Shown here piece after piece: positions 44,296 to 56,299 of a DNA stretch of 64,000 bases. A program made the translations under genes and the position numbers. The notes below the pieces were generated by a model, which made no database searches, was not told where the DNA came from, and saw only the letters and a list, made by a program, of their open reading frames with translations. The DNA comes from Xanthostigma xanthostigma (Eukaryota > Arthropoda > Insecta > Raphidioptera > Raphidiidae), in contig OY754475.1 in the NCBI GenBank assembly GCA_963575645.1, forward strand, positions 5,518,001-5,582,000, given 5' to 3'. Every line of letters begins with the position of its first letter. Position 1 is the first letter of the stretch.

Positions 44296-45400
44296 CTTCG
44301 GCTGACTGTTAGCAGAAATATTGCGAGTTATTTTTGAACGAATTTTCGGTAACTAAAACTGTCTATTTGAAATCGCAATTTTGTTAAGGTTATCAAATAG
44401 CAAGATTGTTTGGGTTTAAACTACTGAAATAGTTTAGTTTGAGACGGCTTCTTCGGACACAATAGGGTACGAAAATTGTGGTATCATTAATTATGAAATT
44501 TATTTTGGTTCCACCTCGTATACTATAAGCTTTGTCTCGAGGCAAGGATTGTCAAAAGCAATTGTAAACGTCATTTGAAGGATGATCTATGCACTCCCAG
44601 AAGAAATATTATTAATCAGGACACTGCTGGCATTGCCAATTAAAGTTACTTTAGTACTTTGAAAATGTTCAAAAATATTATTTAAAACAACATTTTCGTT
44701 TAAATGTTACAAAAACACGCATTTTTTGTTAAAATTACATGACGTGGGTAAGCAAATATTTTTTGTTTATTTAAGAGTTTTTTGTAATTCTTGCAATGCA
44801 GCAGGAACGAGAAAAGTTTGCTATCCATATTTTTTACATCACGGCCTTTAAACTTCGTTCTGTAAACTGAAAAATATTTTGAAACTTTGATGATGTCCAC
44901 CAATAATATTATCCCAAAAAACATCGACACAGCAAGATAAAAAAATGCAACGTGCGCCTAAGAAGATAAAGTCATTGAGATGACAATGACGAACTATAAT
45001 GACAAAACGAGCAGTTGTTAAAAAAAAAAAATATTCCTGCTGTGCAGCAGGAAAAAAATTATTGATATTTTTTATATTATAAAAATATTTAGAACTGATG
45101 ACGTATGACACTAATATTAGTCTCCAAGATAGATACAAGGCGGGATACAAATTCAAAACGCGGCGCTTCCAAGAAAATATTATTGCGATGATTTTGTTGG
45201 AAAAAATGAGCATCGGGTGCCACGGATATGACATCAAAAGTTTGATGTTACCAGCAATCGCCTCGGAAAAATGAATGTTTACTGATATTTGAAGTTTGAT
45301 GTCATTCCTGCTGGCGCAGGAGAGGTACAGATTTTTGTTATCTCTCTTTTTAGGTGAATCTTTGCAATAAACATTGACAAAAACGCTCATACATTTGGAA
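44296..45400. other. Stretch between arrays with three lone hairpins
   Basis: TTCTTGCAATGCAGCAGGAA (44,788), TTCCTGCTGTGCAGCAGGAA (45,034) and TCCTGCTGGCGCAGGA (45,306) are arm matches without the array spacer. A 180-codon minus-strand frame spans 44,848-45,390 but has no domain, biased composition and crosses two hairpins, so I do not call it a gene. Confidence 0.5.
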
Positions 45401-46031
45401 TGAGAGTACAGAGAGAGAGAGAGCGACTAATGACAAAAATACATACTCCAAAAATGTAGATAAGGAGAAAATCTGATGAAAAGAGATCGATATACACATT
45501 GCATGATGCGAGCGAGAAAAGCTTGCCTTAGTTGCATGCAGGAGCGAAAAGAAAATATAATTTATAAACGAGAGAGAAAGTATTATTAGACGAGACAAAG
45601 ATATAGAAGGGCGCGGGAAAATCAATAAACAAAGAGAGCGTTAGTTCGCGAGCAGGCCGCACAGAGCCGCCACTTTACAAACAAAAGCTAAACATAATCT
45701 CGCTAGTTGGCGAATTTCGTTCGTCGACCGTCGGCGTGGCCGAGACGGCACGCGATGGGTTTTTGTTTGTTACACGAGATTCGATCTTGTTTTGTGTTTT
45801 GCATTTGCGCACTGATAACTTGGGACATTTTACGTTTCGTGTGAGGAAAATCTTGACATTAGGTTGGCTACCGTGTACGGCCGAGGTAGTTAACAACAAG
45901 AGGTATAATTAATTAACTATACTTTGAATCGTTTGGATCGAATCTTGTTGTAATTTATTATTATTAAAACATTTTTGTCATCATTTAAGTTCGGTTTTCA
46001 CGACTTCGGTTTCTTCGTTTCAATACTTTAG
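45400..46031 (+). promoter_or_regulatory. Candidate promoter and non-coding first exon
   Basis: A (GA)n tract at 45,411-45,423 and further GAGAGA runs precede a block (45,611-45,770) with an unusually high number of CpG for this window. GA-rich sites beside a CpG-rich core are typical of insect promoters. A strong plus-strand donor, TTTAG/GTGAGTT, lies at 46,031/46,032, and a weaker AG/GTATAA near 45,903. This suggests a plus-strand transcript starting here. Minus-strand use as a distant promoter of the DM13 gene is also possible. No coding exon is seen. Confidence 0.35.
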
Positions 46032-47239
46032 GTGAGTTAAAATATTGAATTTGTTTAATTTCTTGAAGTTTGCAGCACGCACGAATTTTGTCTATCTGCA
46101 CTGCAGCACTTGTTATAATGCACATGTTTTATTTTTAAATATTATTGAAAACAACTTTTCCGGGTTTTTTTGAATCGAAAAAATTTTAGACTGTTGAATA
46201 TTTACCGGTCGGAAATTAAAGTTGTTTTCGGTACGTTGTTTTTTCAAGGAGGTATTGATTAAATGATTTTCATTATTTCTGGGCCACTTACGTGAAAATT
46301 CGGCAACAAACGTGTTTGTGGTTTTTTTTTTATTTAAATAACAGCCGATTTATTTCGTCGCCATTTGAAATTTTAATTATCGTTATTTTATTTATAACTG
46401 CCCGTTGTATATTTTAACTGTATATACATTTGGGATGAACAAAAAAAAAATATAGTAGCCTTGACCTTTCCAGTTGAAGCGCTAAAATACAGGGCAGTTG
46501 CGATTTTTTTAGGTAATTATCAAAATATAATTAACTTCTGTAATTATAATAAAAAAAACATTAAATTAAAAACGTTGATTACTTACTGTCCCGTGTTTTT
46601 AATTACTGGAGTTTTTCGAATAAATAATTATTTATTTTTATGGTTTGAATTAATCATTACGACGTTAAAAACTCATTAAAAATGTGTTAATTACTTAGTT
46701 CTAAGTATCTGTTGCAATATATCTACGTTTTGAGTATCATTCATGAATGTACGATAACAATTTAATATTTTACTATTTATAACTTTACAACCTTTTGCTA
46801 TATGGTTGATGACTGATAAAGTTGCTGACATCTAGTATACGGCCTGGAAAACTTCCGTTAACCCAACGCTAATTTTATTATTCACAGCTCAAACATTTCA
46901 TAAACCACAACCAAAAAAAAATCAAATTACAAAAATTTCAATTTTCTTCAGTTTTTTTTCTAATACACGTTTTGAAAAACTTTTGGATCACGGTGTATTA
47001 TACTTTATTAAAAAAATGTAAGTAATAATAGGTGGGCAGTGAGGTTATACGTCAGATGAATTACAATCGTGTCATCAATAACGAAGTATTCACTTGTTTA
47101 TGACGATTGTTTCTCAATTGTTTTATCGATGACCTTGTCTGATATTCTATTCCTCTATATTCATTTTTTACGTACTAATTCTGGACTGAAGAATGGATTT
47201 TCGGAAAATCTGATTTGACAACGACCTTAGATTGTTACC
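46032..47239. other. Stretch between promoter candidate and array 2
   Basis: AT-rich, looks unique, no repeat family recognised. If the donor at 46,032 is real this is the start of an intron. Confidence 0.4.
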
Positions 47240-47795
47240 ATACATATTTCTCCAAACTAGCAGGATTAATAAAATGGGTTCTTTCAATAATTCCTGCCAA
47301 TGCCAGCAGGAATGATATTCATATACCACATAAAATACAACTTATGTATAATTCCTGCAAATACCAGCAGGAATTATTATTCAGACGACGTACAAATTCC
47401 ACTTAAAACGGGCCCCCTGAATAATTCCTGCAAAAGCCAGCAGGAATGATTATTAAGATGTTGTTGAAATACTATATAAAAAAGGCTTTCAGGATAATTT
47501 CTGTAATTATCAGCAGGAATTATTATAAAGACGTTATTAAAAAAACAATTTAAAAAGGACCATCTATATAATTCCTGCAAATGTGGATAGGAAAGATTTT
47601 AAAAACGTTGATAAATACCACATAAAAAGGACCTTCAAAATAAGTCCTGCAAATACCAGCAGGAATGAATATTAAGACGTAACAATACTATTTAAAAAGG
47701 GCCTTCTGTATAATTTCTGCAATTATCAGCAGGATTTTTTTTAAGATCACTAAATAAGGCCCTCTGTATAATACCTGCAAATGCCATCAGATGTT
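47240..47795 (+). repeat. Hairpin minisatellite, array 2
   Basis: Eight or nine units of the same 73 bp repeat as array 1 and in the same orientation. Hairpins start near 47,291, 47,352, 47,425, 47,498, 47,572, 47,644, 47,714 and 47,772, spaced mostly 70-74 bp. Loop is usually AAATRCCA. Spacer has TATTAAGACGTT and GGGCCCYCTGAAT, with more mutations than in array 1. The last unit is half lost. Confidence 0.85.
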
Positions 47796-48324
47796 TAGAT
47801 ACTGAGGAAACTAGATGCTGGACAACTAAGGTCATTAGATTGAACGTAGCTGTAATATAGAGATCGATGTAACTGAGTATACTGGGTTAGTGAGGTAACT
47901 ATTTAGCTTCAACCGGTCATAATAGTCAACAAAAAATTTAGGTCAGATTGTTGACCTCACATTTTTGTACCTGAATACAAAAACAATATTTGTTTCCAAT
48001 TTGCACGTAAATCTTGTCTGGGCATATAACTCTAATTCTATAATTAGCGCAGGAAGTCGTAATCAGTTAATTGTTTTGCTTGGCTAGGTAATTAGTAATT
48101 AATTAATTAATAACTATTTCATATATCTCAAAATTAGAATGGTTTCAATATTTCAATTATATTCCATCCTGAAATAGTATAGAATAATGAATCGTTTCTA
48201 TTTGAAGTTTTTGAGAAACTACAGTTGTTACATAGCGTAGGTCCCTAGTCATTTTCAAATGCAGGAAATCCGATAAACTTTAAAACTGTTCTTAACGTTA
48301 TCTATATAGATTTATAACAATATA
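47796..48324. other. Stretch after array 2, nothing recognised
   Basis: Unique-looking AT-rich DNA. Confidence 0.4.
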
Positions 48325-48490
48325 ACGTTGCAAAAAATGTTTCCACAAAAAGCGCTTTTATTTTAACGCGATAACATATAGCCTATGTCCTTCCTGAAGG
48401 TTTGTTCTAAATATTGGTGAAAAATTTTTGAAATCGGATGAGTAGTTTTGGAGATTGCCTTCTGCATCCAAACTTACAAATTGCCTAATC
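48325..48490 (-). mobile_element. Helitron family B, left half of an inverted pair
   Basis: It contains CGCGATAACATATAGCCTAT and CGGATGAGTAGTTTTGGAGA, that is, family B on the minus strand. It lacks its own CTAG end and meets the plus-strand copy at the TCTATACTAATA side. Confidence 0.75.
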
Positions 48491-48724
48491 ATTACTAATA
48501 TTATAATGAGGAGTGCGAATTTTGTAAGTTTGTGTAGGTATATCCGGACGGCAAACTCCGAAACTACTCATCCGATTTCAAAAATGTTTTCATCAATATT
48601 TAGAATGGACATAGGCTACATATTATCACGTTAAAAAAAAAATAGACACCAATTTTGCAACGTAAGTCGACGAAAAAAACGGTGGCAATCTACGAATTCG
48701 AGCGAAGCCGAACTGGGCCGCTAG
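48491..48724 (+). mobile_element. Helitron family B, right half of an inverted pair
   Basis: Starts about CATTACTAATATTATAATGA and ends GAGCGAAGCCGAACTGGGCC-GCTAG (48,724) before T. Blocks CCGAAACTACTCATCCGATT and GCAACGTAAGTCGACGAAAA are present. Confidence 0.8.
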
Positions 48725-49518
48725 TCTTAAATATAATTAGAACACTTAGTTTCTTGATTAGAATTTGGAACTGGAGGCTTCATACTGGAAAACAGAACGC
48801 GGCGTTTAGACTTATGGTTAGATCATAACTCGCAAACGATAAACGCGTGGACTGTACAGATATTTCGAGGCATTTGCATGAGTGATACTATCTTCAGTGC
48901 GTTTATCACGTCTCCGGTGACATTTATGGCACTACACTGTGTCCCTAGTTGATAGGGACATAAATATATCCATCCCCACCTGGCGTGACCACCATGTGCC
49001 CTCATCTACGCAGATATTCAGCTTATTATATCTGGATTATAAAATAAAAATAAAAAAAACGCTTGCTATTCTAAAGCTGTTTTTTTTTAAACCGACTAAA
49101 AGAAATAAATTATGAATTCGACGTTAACGTTTGTTTTGAATGTTAGCGATTTTGTTAGGATCTACTAGACCGATTTGAATTTTCGAAGTTATACTTCTTT
49201 AGACGCGTTATGAAAACAAATGCGCGCGAAACGCCGTAACTTTGAAATTAACAGGACGGAGTTGCTCTCAAAAAAGGCTACCAAAAGAATAGAGGTAGTA
49301 GCCATGTTTGCATGCGCGTGACGTATAATTTTTTTATATTTCTCATTAATATATAAATAAGAAAATTAAATTATATAAATTTTGTTTTTTGTTATATTTC
49401 TTATTAATAAATAAAAAGATTAAAATTTCATTCTTTTGTTGCAACGTCAATATATAAACTGTGTAAATAACTACCGTCGTGTGTCCACAATATTTTAGAA
49501 AGAGAGAGAGATTGTGAA
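48725..49518. other. Stretch with a dispersed AT-rich repeat
   Basis: 49,330-49,500 (CTTATTAATAAATAAAAAGA, CGTCGTGTGTCCAC) resembles 55,180-55,310. No gene. Confidence 0.4.
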
Positions 49519-49554
49519 TTATAGACGCTCAACAGCTGAGGTCATCAGCGTCTA
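49519..49554. repeat. Hairpin ATAGACGCT...AGCGTCTAT, copy 2
   Basis: The same nine-base arms and GGTCATC-containing loop as 42,750-42,788. It lies about 1.7 kb beyond array 2, as copy 1 lies before array 1. Confidence 0.65.
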
Positions 49555-49989
49555 TATAATAAAAAAAAAGACGGGTTGCACTCAGGGAGTGCCGGCAGAA
49601 GTGAAAACTTGAATATTAACGTCTTAATTTTTTGCATTTAGAAGCATTGTTAATTTATTGGCAACACTTGTAAATAAAATGGATTGTATCATAGATTGCA
49701 TTTTTATGTACGATATTTCAACGCTAGATGTCTAACGTTGTATAAAAAGTATCTGGCAATTACTATCACTTAGAGAGTCTCACCCAGTTCTTACTTTTCC
49801 TGACGCGAGTTTAACATTTTTTACCCATTACAAAAAAAGTGTACAACGCCGCTAAAGAAGTTTTCACTTCAAAAAAACATCAAAATAAAAGATAAAAACA
49901 AAAAATCAACAACAATTGTTAGCAAAAAAAAAAGAGTTGTATAAACTCTATAAATTAACAATAAACAAGAAACAAATAACAGATAAATA

Positions 49990-50312
49990 AATAAAATCAA
50001 AGAAATCGATCAAGACCGGTCTCTTTTAAAAATCGAAACAGCAGATCGACATTTTCCGGGTCATTCCCTAAAATCAAAGAGAGATCACTTGACAATCCGA
50101 TCTGCTGTCGTGTGTCCCTAAACTGTACACACTCAATTAAAATATGTGAGACAGTGATTCGAGTGTCACACGTCTCACAGTATGGCGGTTCCTTGCGAGC
50201 CATCAAGAATCCATGACGGCATGAGTCAACCTACAGTGACCGATGTGAAGCCGAGTAAGGACCACTTCCTCCCATCTGGAGGCCCGGCAAGATGTAAGCC
50301 ATGGTTCAACTG
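49990..50312 (-). pseudogene. Jockey-type LINE 3' end, frameshifted
   Basis: On the minus strand, EEVVLTRLHIGHCRLTH (about 50,280-50,225) leads, after a frame break, to GFLMARKEPPYCETCDTRIT then VSHILIECVQF, the conserved C-terminal zinc-knuckle region (C..C....H...C) of jockey/R1-clade LINE polyproteins. The frame ends at 49,997 with LFRFLKETGLDRFL and a stop, followed by a short AT-rich 3' region and an A-rich tail on the element strand near 49,930. The frame break coincides with a short duplication of CATG sequence near 50,215. 5'-truncated and dead. Confidence 0.8.
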
Positions 50313-50899
50313 TAGGTTTAATTTATTCTTCACAATATTTTAGGTTCGCCTGTATTGAATATCAATAAAGTGCGTATTTTGCCCTTACCTGTACATAAGT
50401 ATAGAGAAACGTAAAAAATGCAACCAGGCGTTTTTTTTTTTTAGTAAAAGAGAATAAACTATAGGTAGGCGTTTTTTTAATACGTCTAGCTTTTAAAAAT
50501 GTAACAAATGTATTTTATTTTATGAGCTAGCTATTTTTATGACGTTCCATAGATATATATATAAGCATATAGAAAACATGTTGTTTTTTGAAACTCATTT
50601 TCCGACCTGGAATACGTTTTCCCATTTTCATAGCAGTTATTTTTTGCGACCATTCATTACTTCTATTCCTGTGGATGACATTTGGAATTAAAAAATTGTA
50701 TTTTCTGTACTTTACAATTATGAACAATTTAATAGCAAAAATAGAAAAAATATGTTTTGCAGTGGTGGTTAAATTTATAAAAAAAAAATGTTCTTTAATT
50801 AAGCATTTTATGGGCTGCATTATGATCAACAAAAATAGCCCTTTTCTAGTTCAGAAATATTCACTTAAGTGAAAAAGTCAACTAAGCACTTTTATTTCT
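50313..50899. other. Stretch without recognised features
   Basis: AT-rich; overlapping frames on both strands at 50,527-50,872 have no family features. Confidence 0.4.
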
Positions 50900-51150
50900 A
50901 ACGCAATTCGGAGCGTGAAAATAAAAAATTTCATTCCTCAGTTCTATGTGTGGAAAGCAACCCCAATATTTTTTATAATTTCATAAGATTCGACGGAAAG
51001 ATGGCGGAGTTATAAGGCTGTGACATATTGACGTACAGACGGACGTGGCGCCATTTGGCAACGGACCCTGATGAGACAAAGAAACGGTTAAAAATTACAA
51101 AAAAAAAAATAATAAAAACGGTATATACGGAACTCTCGGCGCATTAATAC
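50900..51150 (+). mobile_element. Lepidopteran G element, copy 1
   Basis: It contains GGAAAGCAACCCC, AAGATGGCGGAGTTATAAGG-CTGTGAC and GACGGACGTGGCGCCATTTG, then an A-rich part and ACGGAACTCTCGGCGCATTA. It matches 57,844-58,230. Confidence 0.65.
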
Positions 51151-51449
51151 GTTCATGCCTTGCGTTTTTTCAATGTTATTAAAAAAATCTAGTTCAAAAG
51201 AACTAAATGTACGTTTTTATAAAACATCTACAATCGATTTTTTAATGTAATCACTATTTCTGGAGTTGGATGTTTACAAAAAGAAAAACAAAACAAAGCA
51301 GTTTTATGTTGGTTGGTGCGTGTACAAAAAGCATAAAACAACGAATGTCAATAAGAAAAGTTACATAACGAATGAAAAATAGATGCAGTTGGAATAAAGC
51401 CCTTACTCGAAACATTATCTGCACCTGATATCGAACTTAAAAAACACCG

Positions 51450-51508
51450 AACTTTATGGGATTTGGTTCTCGGTTAAATTGATCGAAAATGGTTTTATTT
51501 TATAGTTT
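51450..51508 (+). mobile_element. Family K terminal fragment
   Basis: GGGATTTGGTTCTCGGTTAA followed by ATTGATCGAAAATGGTTTTA matches the end of the element at 40,883-41,335. Confidence 0.65.
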
Positions 51509-53257
51509 AACTCTTTCAGGTTTAGTGGTCAGTTATCAAACCACCTATTCTAGATTTTTTAAAACATATTTTCACGCTATCTATTGACAATTTGTGGTTA
51601 ATTAATTATTAGGTGGTCATTACTTTTTTTCATAATAAATAAACCCTATATTTACATTAGAAATCGTGTTCACAGACTAACAAACGCACAGACTTTTTCC
51701 AAAAATATGTTTTTTGGTTTCGGGGGACCTTGAAACGAAAAAATGATTTTGAAAAGTGATTTTTGATTAGTACCATTCCCCACTTGTGGAGTTGGAATGA
51801 TAAAATAGGTTATGCGAAAGGCAATCATTGTTTCGACCGGTTATTTATTGATTGTCAAAGTTGGTAGAAATTGTGTCGTTAACACTTTAATTGGATACAA
51901 TAAAAATGTAAACTTTGTCGAGTGAGGCAACGTAAATAAAAAAACGAGAAAAAAATCACACGTGTGTTTTGATAATTAAATGTTTTCAGGTGAGCTGATT
52001 GAAGGGCTGCTAAAATTGATTGTCATTTTGTTTAATCGACCGTGCAATGGCTTCGATTAGCCGTTATTTTAATTATTTGTGATATCTATAGTCTATACGT
52101 TCTTTTGTTTATCTACGTATTTTTAGATGCTCGTCTTTTTTTCTCGCATTCTCGTATTCTATTGTTTTGATCCGCACAATGATAGAAGTAATTTCTACTA
52201 AACTTTCTGTTATTATTTTTTCAAACAGGTAGTGGAAAAATAAAACTAAAGGCAATAAAATTATATAAAAAGCTCTGAAATATTTTCAGAAAAATTGTAG
52301 ATTGTTGAATATTTTAAACTAACACGACGTCCTTCAAAATAAGTGTAGGTACTAATAGTCTAAGATCCGACTGCAAGATTATTACACTCATCGAGTTTTT
52401 AATTAAAATCTAATTTTTACATATATTTATGAATGGGGGGAATATATTTTTTCCGAGGTGTTTATCAAAATGTGGCCGCTAGTATTTTAATTTAAACTTA
52501 ATATTAATCGATTTTTCGGAAAAAAATTGTATTCACTTAAATTTTTTAAATTTAAAATATAATCCACTTCACAACAATCTTTGTAAAGAACTTGAAAAGA
52601 TATGGGTGCCATTGCACCCAGATCTCTGTCTATAGTAATTTTATGAAATTTAAAATACTAATTTATTTGACGTTACCATAGTTTGTGTGTTCCAAATTTT
52701 TAGTATATGACCTGTTTCTGTTGTTTTTGTAGTTATTAAAAAAATCGGAAATTCTTCGAGGACATTAAATGCACGTTTAAAAAAGATTACGCCAAATAAA
52801 TTAATAAAACACGCGTACATGTGTGACGGAGATGCACGTATACAAACGAACGTTGACGAACGCACGGTTTCGAACGACAGACATATTTTTTTAAAACCAT
52901 AAAAACGGTTTTAAATAAGACTAACCTCTCACACTCCGTTAAGTGTTTCTGCACAGAAGAAGTCACGTGATTTTGCGTTAGAATATATTTATATAATATA
53001 CATATATATATATATAATCAATAAACAGTATGCAAGGTTTGTTAAAGCTTAACTATTAGCTTTAAAGCTTTTGTAAGCTTAATGTTTTGGTGAAAACTGT
53101 GTGCTTTTGTATATATTATGTGCTACATAAATATATAATAACTTTTCGTATTTTCAGTATTAGTACATACTATTGTGCCACTGTTTGTTGTTTTTTAACT
53201 GTTTGCCAAAGCAAAAAATCATTTGTTTGTAATAATAATAATTTTATTGATACTATC
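51509..53257. other. Long stretch, nothing recognised
   Basis: AT-rich throughout, with (TA)n at about 52,990-53,018 and a small duplicated motif AAGCTT around 53,046-53,078. No exon or repeat family is supported. Confidence 0.45.
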
Positions 53258-53580
53258 AAATAAATAAAATTATCGACCAAATTTTTTCAGACTGTATATT
53301 GACAACAAATTATAAAATTATAATTCAATATCTCAATAAATGACGTTCAAAAATTATAAAAAAATTCAGTCTTAATTCTATTGTAAACTAAGTAGACACT
53401 AATTCATTTTTATATTTTTTAGATTACATATTTCTGAAGAAGATCCAAATCCAGACCGAAACGTCATTTATTGAGATATTGAATTATAATTTTATAATTT
53501 GTTGTCAATATACAGTCTGAAAAAATTTGGTCGATAATGGTATTTATTTGAAGATTTCTATTCAGACGTTAATCTAAGAT
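53258..53580. repeat. Foldback element, family Q, copy 2
   Basis: Outer ends AATAAAATTATCGACCAAAT and the mirror. The right arm reads CTGAAGA (53,434-53,440), AGATCCAAATCCAGACC and GAAACGTC (53,458-53,465). The left copy of the motif is degraded to GACGTTCAAAA. Confidence 0.8.
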
Positions 53581-54837
53581 TTGTTTATTGATATTAGTTT
53601 TAATGTGAGCGATAAAGGGAAACCTCGCGTTTATCATTAGATTAGAGTCGTCTTAAGTATCAAAATTTGATAACTTTAAGCAGTTCATGTTCCTCATATA
53701 AATAAACAAATAATGTAAATCATCTTTTTTGTTCTTATACCCTTCTTCTTAATAACAAACACGAATTAAACTGTGTGTTTAATTAATAAATTAATAACGT
53801 TTTTTTTGAATATTTTCTTATGCAATCTTACGAAAATTATATATGAATTTATAGAAAATAAATTGGAGATTTCGAATACGTAAAAAAGTATATTTTGCCA
53901 TTTGAAAAAAACATGTAGGTACACTTCCGGTTGAGTTGAAGTACAAAAAAAATTCATCAGCAGTTTCCGGTAGTTGAAAAGAAAGTATTGAAACAGGATA
54001 CAAAGAATTAATCACTGTTACCGCTACCGGTAAGCACAATGTTTTATATAAGACGTAGACTTATTTATCTATGAAAAGAGATGTAGATACATTATTTCCC
54101 CCGTGCTTGGCTTTTTAGGTTCAGTTAGTCAATTTTGATACAGGTATGTATTGTTGGGATCTTTTTGTTATAGAAAAACTTGAGTTAAAATCCTCAAAAA
54201 ATTGTTTTATTATCTGTTTACAATGTAAAATCTAACAAAAAAAATTATATGGGATGCCGGATGACCCCGTTTTCTGGCTAAAAAAAGCGGTGTGTGGTTT
54301 TGTTGTACAACATTGCGTAAAAACCCTTTCATCTCTGCGTACATACAAATTCCAATTACATTTCAAAACAGCTAGTATCTACATAATAAAATAGTTTTAC
54401 ACAACAAATTATTCTGTAATTATTTAGTTTTTGGTGGCACGACAAAGACATTAAAAGTTTTGCGAAGTTATGTATTTATGTTTAACCTGTACGAAACAAA
54501 TAACGATTTATTATCCTACCCAAAACGTTCATGTATCAAAAATGGACGAAACAAAAACTCTAGCATTTCATTTGTCAAATCTCAGTGCTTAGTTTAATCT
54601 GACAAGGCGTAAATAATAAGATGTTATTCCCCGAAGGGCACGCCGTGATGGCCGTATATATAGAGTGTACGAAAAACAAAACCGCGCAAATTAATAGAAC
54701 CTAGGATTTTTGAGGCTACGCTTTCTCAACGCAAGCCTCGGGGCTGACGGTGAATTCGGAAAAACAAACGAACGTCACGAACACAAAAACGCACAAACAG
54801 ATCATAGTTTAAACAAGCGAAGGACCATAAAAACAGA
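53581..54837. other. Stretch with a weak dispersed repeat
   Basis: 53,655-53,760 resembles 24,025-24,140. Otherwise nothing is recognised. Confidence 0.4.
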
Positions 54838-54965
54838 GCGCACATACGTCATCGATATTATATTATACACACTGAAGATGATACAAAACGTATCGAAACG
54901 TTAGTATTAAATGCAAGTTTAAAAAAGTCTCAGTGTTGCTTCATTTTCGATCCTTATGCCACGGA
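54838..54965 (+). repeat. Half foldback with the CTGAAGA / GAAACGTT motif
   Basis: CTGAAGA (54,872-54,878), one T, perfect stem GATAC/GTATC (54,880-54,894) with loop AAAAC, then GAAACGTT (54,895-54,902). Following sequence (GATCCTTATGCCAC) resembles the arm end of family S. Confidence 0.7.
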
Positions 54966-55524
54966 ATTCTTTCCAAATACTCATCATTAACTTCAATGGA
55001 TCACAGTTACTCTATTTATTGAATAGAGTCAATCTTCATTATATTATATACTTTTGCGTTGAGACCGGTCTATTCTACCTGCGAAGGGGTGCAAAGACAA
55101 CCGACAGCCGTCATTAATTTAGTAAATATGCTCAAATCCCAAATTAACATAAATTAATATTTTTCCTTTTTTTACTGAGAATTTTGTTATCTTATTAATA
55201 AATAAAAAAATTATAATTTCGCTGTTTTTTGTGTAAGGGTAAATTTTAAACATTAATATAAAATACGTAAGAAGTATAACTTCCGTCGCATGTCCACGAA
55301 CCGACGCACCTCTTTTTTTCTGTTTTGTGGTATTCTTTGTTACTCGTCCGTGCTAAAAAACATTTCAACAAATTTCTTTTATCAATAGATATAACTTTTC
55401 TGAAGAGTAACTCACGGAAACCAAAACAAAATAATGCTGCGTTAAGGCAGTGTATTTAACGTCGACGCCAAAAAAAATCACAACACATTTTGAGAAATTC
55501 AAATCTTTGATTAACGTCTGATTA
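54966..55524. other. Stretch with the AT-rich dispersed repeat
   Basis: 55,180-55,310 matches 49,330-49,500 loosely. No gene. Confidence 0.4.
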
Positions 55525-55925
55525 GGACTCTTCAATAAATAAAATTATCGACCAATTTTTATTCGTGAAAAAAATCTTTCACGAATTTACATTAAAAATA
55601 AATAGAAACTAATTATTAATTATTTTTTTATAATTTTAGATCCGTTCTGAAGAAGATCCAAATCCGGATCGAAACGTTAATCGTTTAATGTAATACTGAT
55701 ATTTTTGTTAATATATTGTCTGAAAAATTGGTCGATAATTTTATTTATTGAATAAAATTATCATTTATTGAATAAAATTATCGACCAATTTTTCAGACAA
55801 TATATTAATTATTTTCTATATTTTTTTGAAGATCCAAATCCGGATCGAAACGTTAATGTATTAATTATATATTTTGTTAATATATTGTTTGAAAACTTGG
55901 TCGATAATTTATTGAACATTTTGAG
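55525..55925. repeat. Foldback element, family Q, copy 3, partly duplicated
   Basis: CTGAAGA (55,647-55,653), A, perfect stem GATCC/GGATC (55,655-55,670), then GAAACGTT. A second, shortened motif follows at 55,826-55,853 (GATCC/GGATC, GAAACGTT). The end segment ATAAAATTATCGACCAATTT occurs two or three times, so this copy has undergone a local duplication. Confidence 0.8.
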
Positions 55926-56299
55926 AAACTTATTTTACAAACACTATAATATAATATTTTTTTTTTAATTTCTTAATTGGACGAATCTAATCCAAGACCT
56001 ACTCAGTTATTGAACAGGGGTTATTATGTTTCAACTTTTGCGTGCGTTCATATTATATAATTTAACGAATTCGTGCGTAGATTAAGTCAGGTGATACGAA
56101 ACGAACGCATATAGAGCACCGCGACGCTAATATATAGGTATATATACGACGTCGACATGCAAGGGGCGTTATATGCGCTGAACAAATATGAATTCTTGGA
56201 ACTCACCCTGTCCACTTTATCTACTTTGTTTAAAACCGGTTCAGAACCTTTCATTATAAAGCAGTGAACTATGCATTCTGTTTCAACTCTCGAATGAAT
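55926..56299. other. Stretch without recognised features
   Basis: AT-rich then moderately CpG-containing DNA; no feature supported. Confidence 0.4.

Noticed and set aside
44848-45390. 180-codon minus-strand frame, the longest in the window
   Set aside because: No domain or signal, biased composition, crosses hairpins; open by chance in AT-rich DNA.
45675-45899. 74-codon minus-strand frame in the CpG-rich patch
   Set aside because: It has no domain, no partner exon, and the patch is better explained as a promoter or 5' UTR.
43440-47795. CRISPR-like array of regularly spaced palindromic repeats
   Set aside because: The spacers are themselves conserved copies, the surroundings are clearly animal, and no cas genes exist. 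It is a minisatellite.
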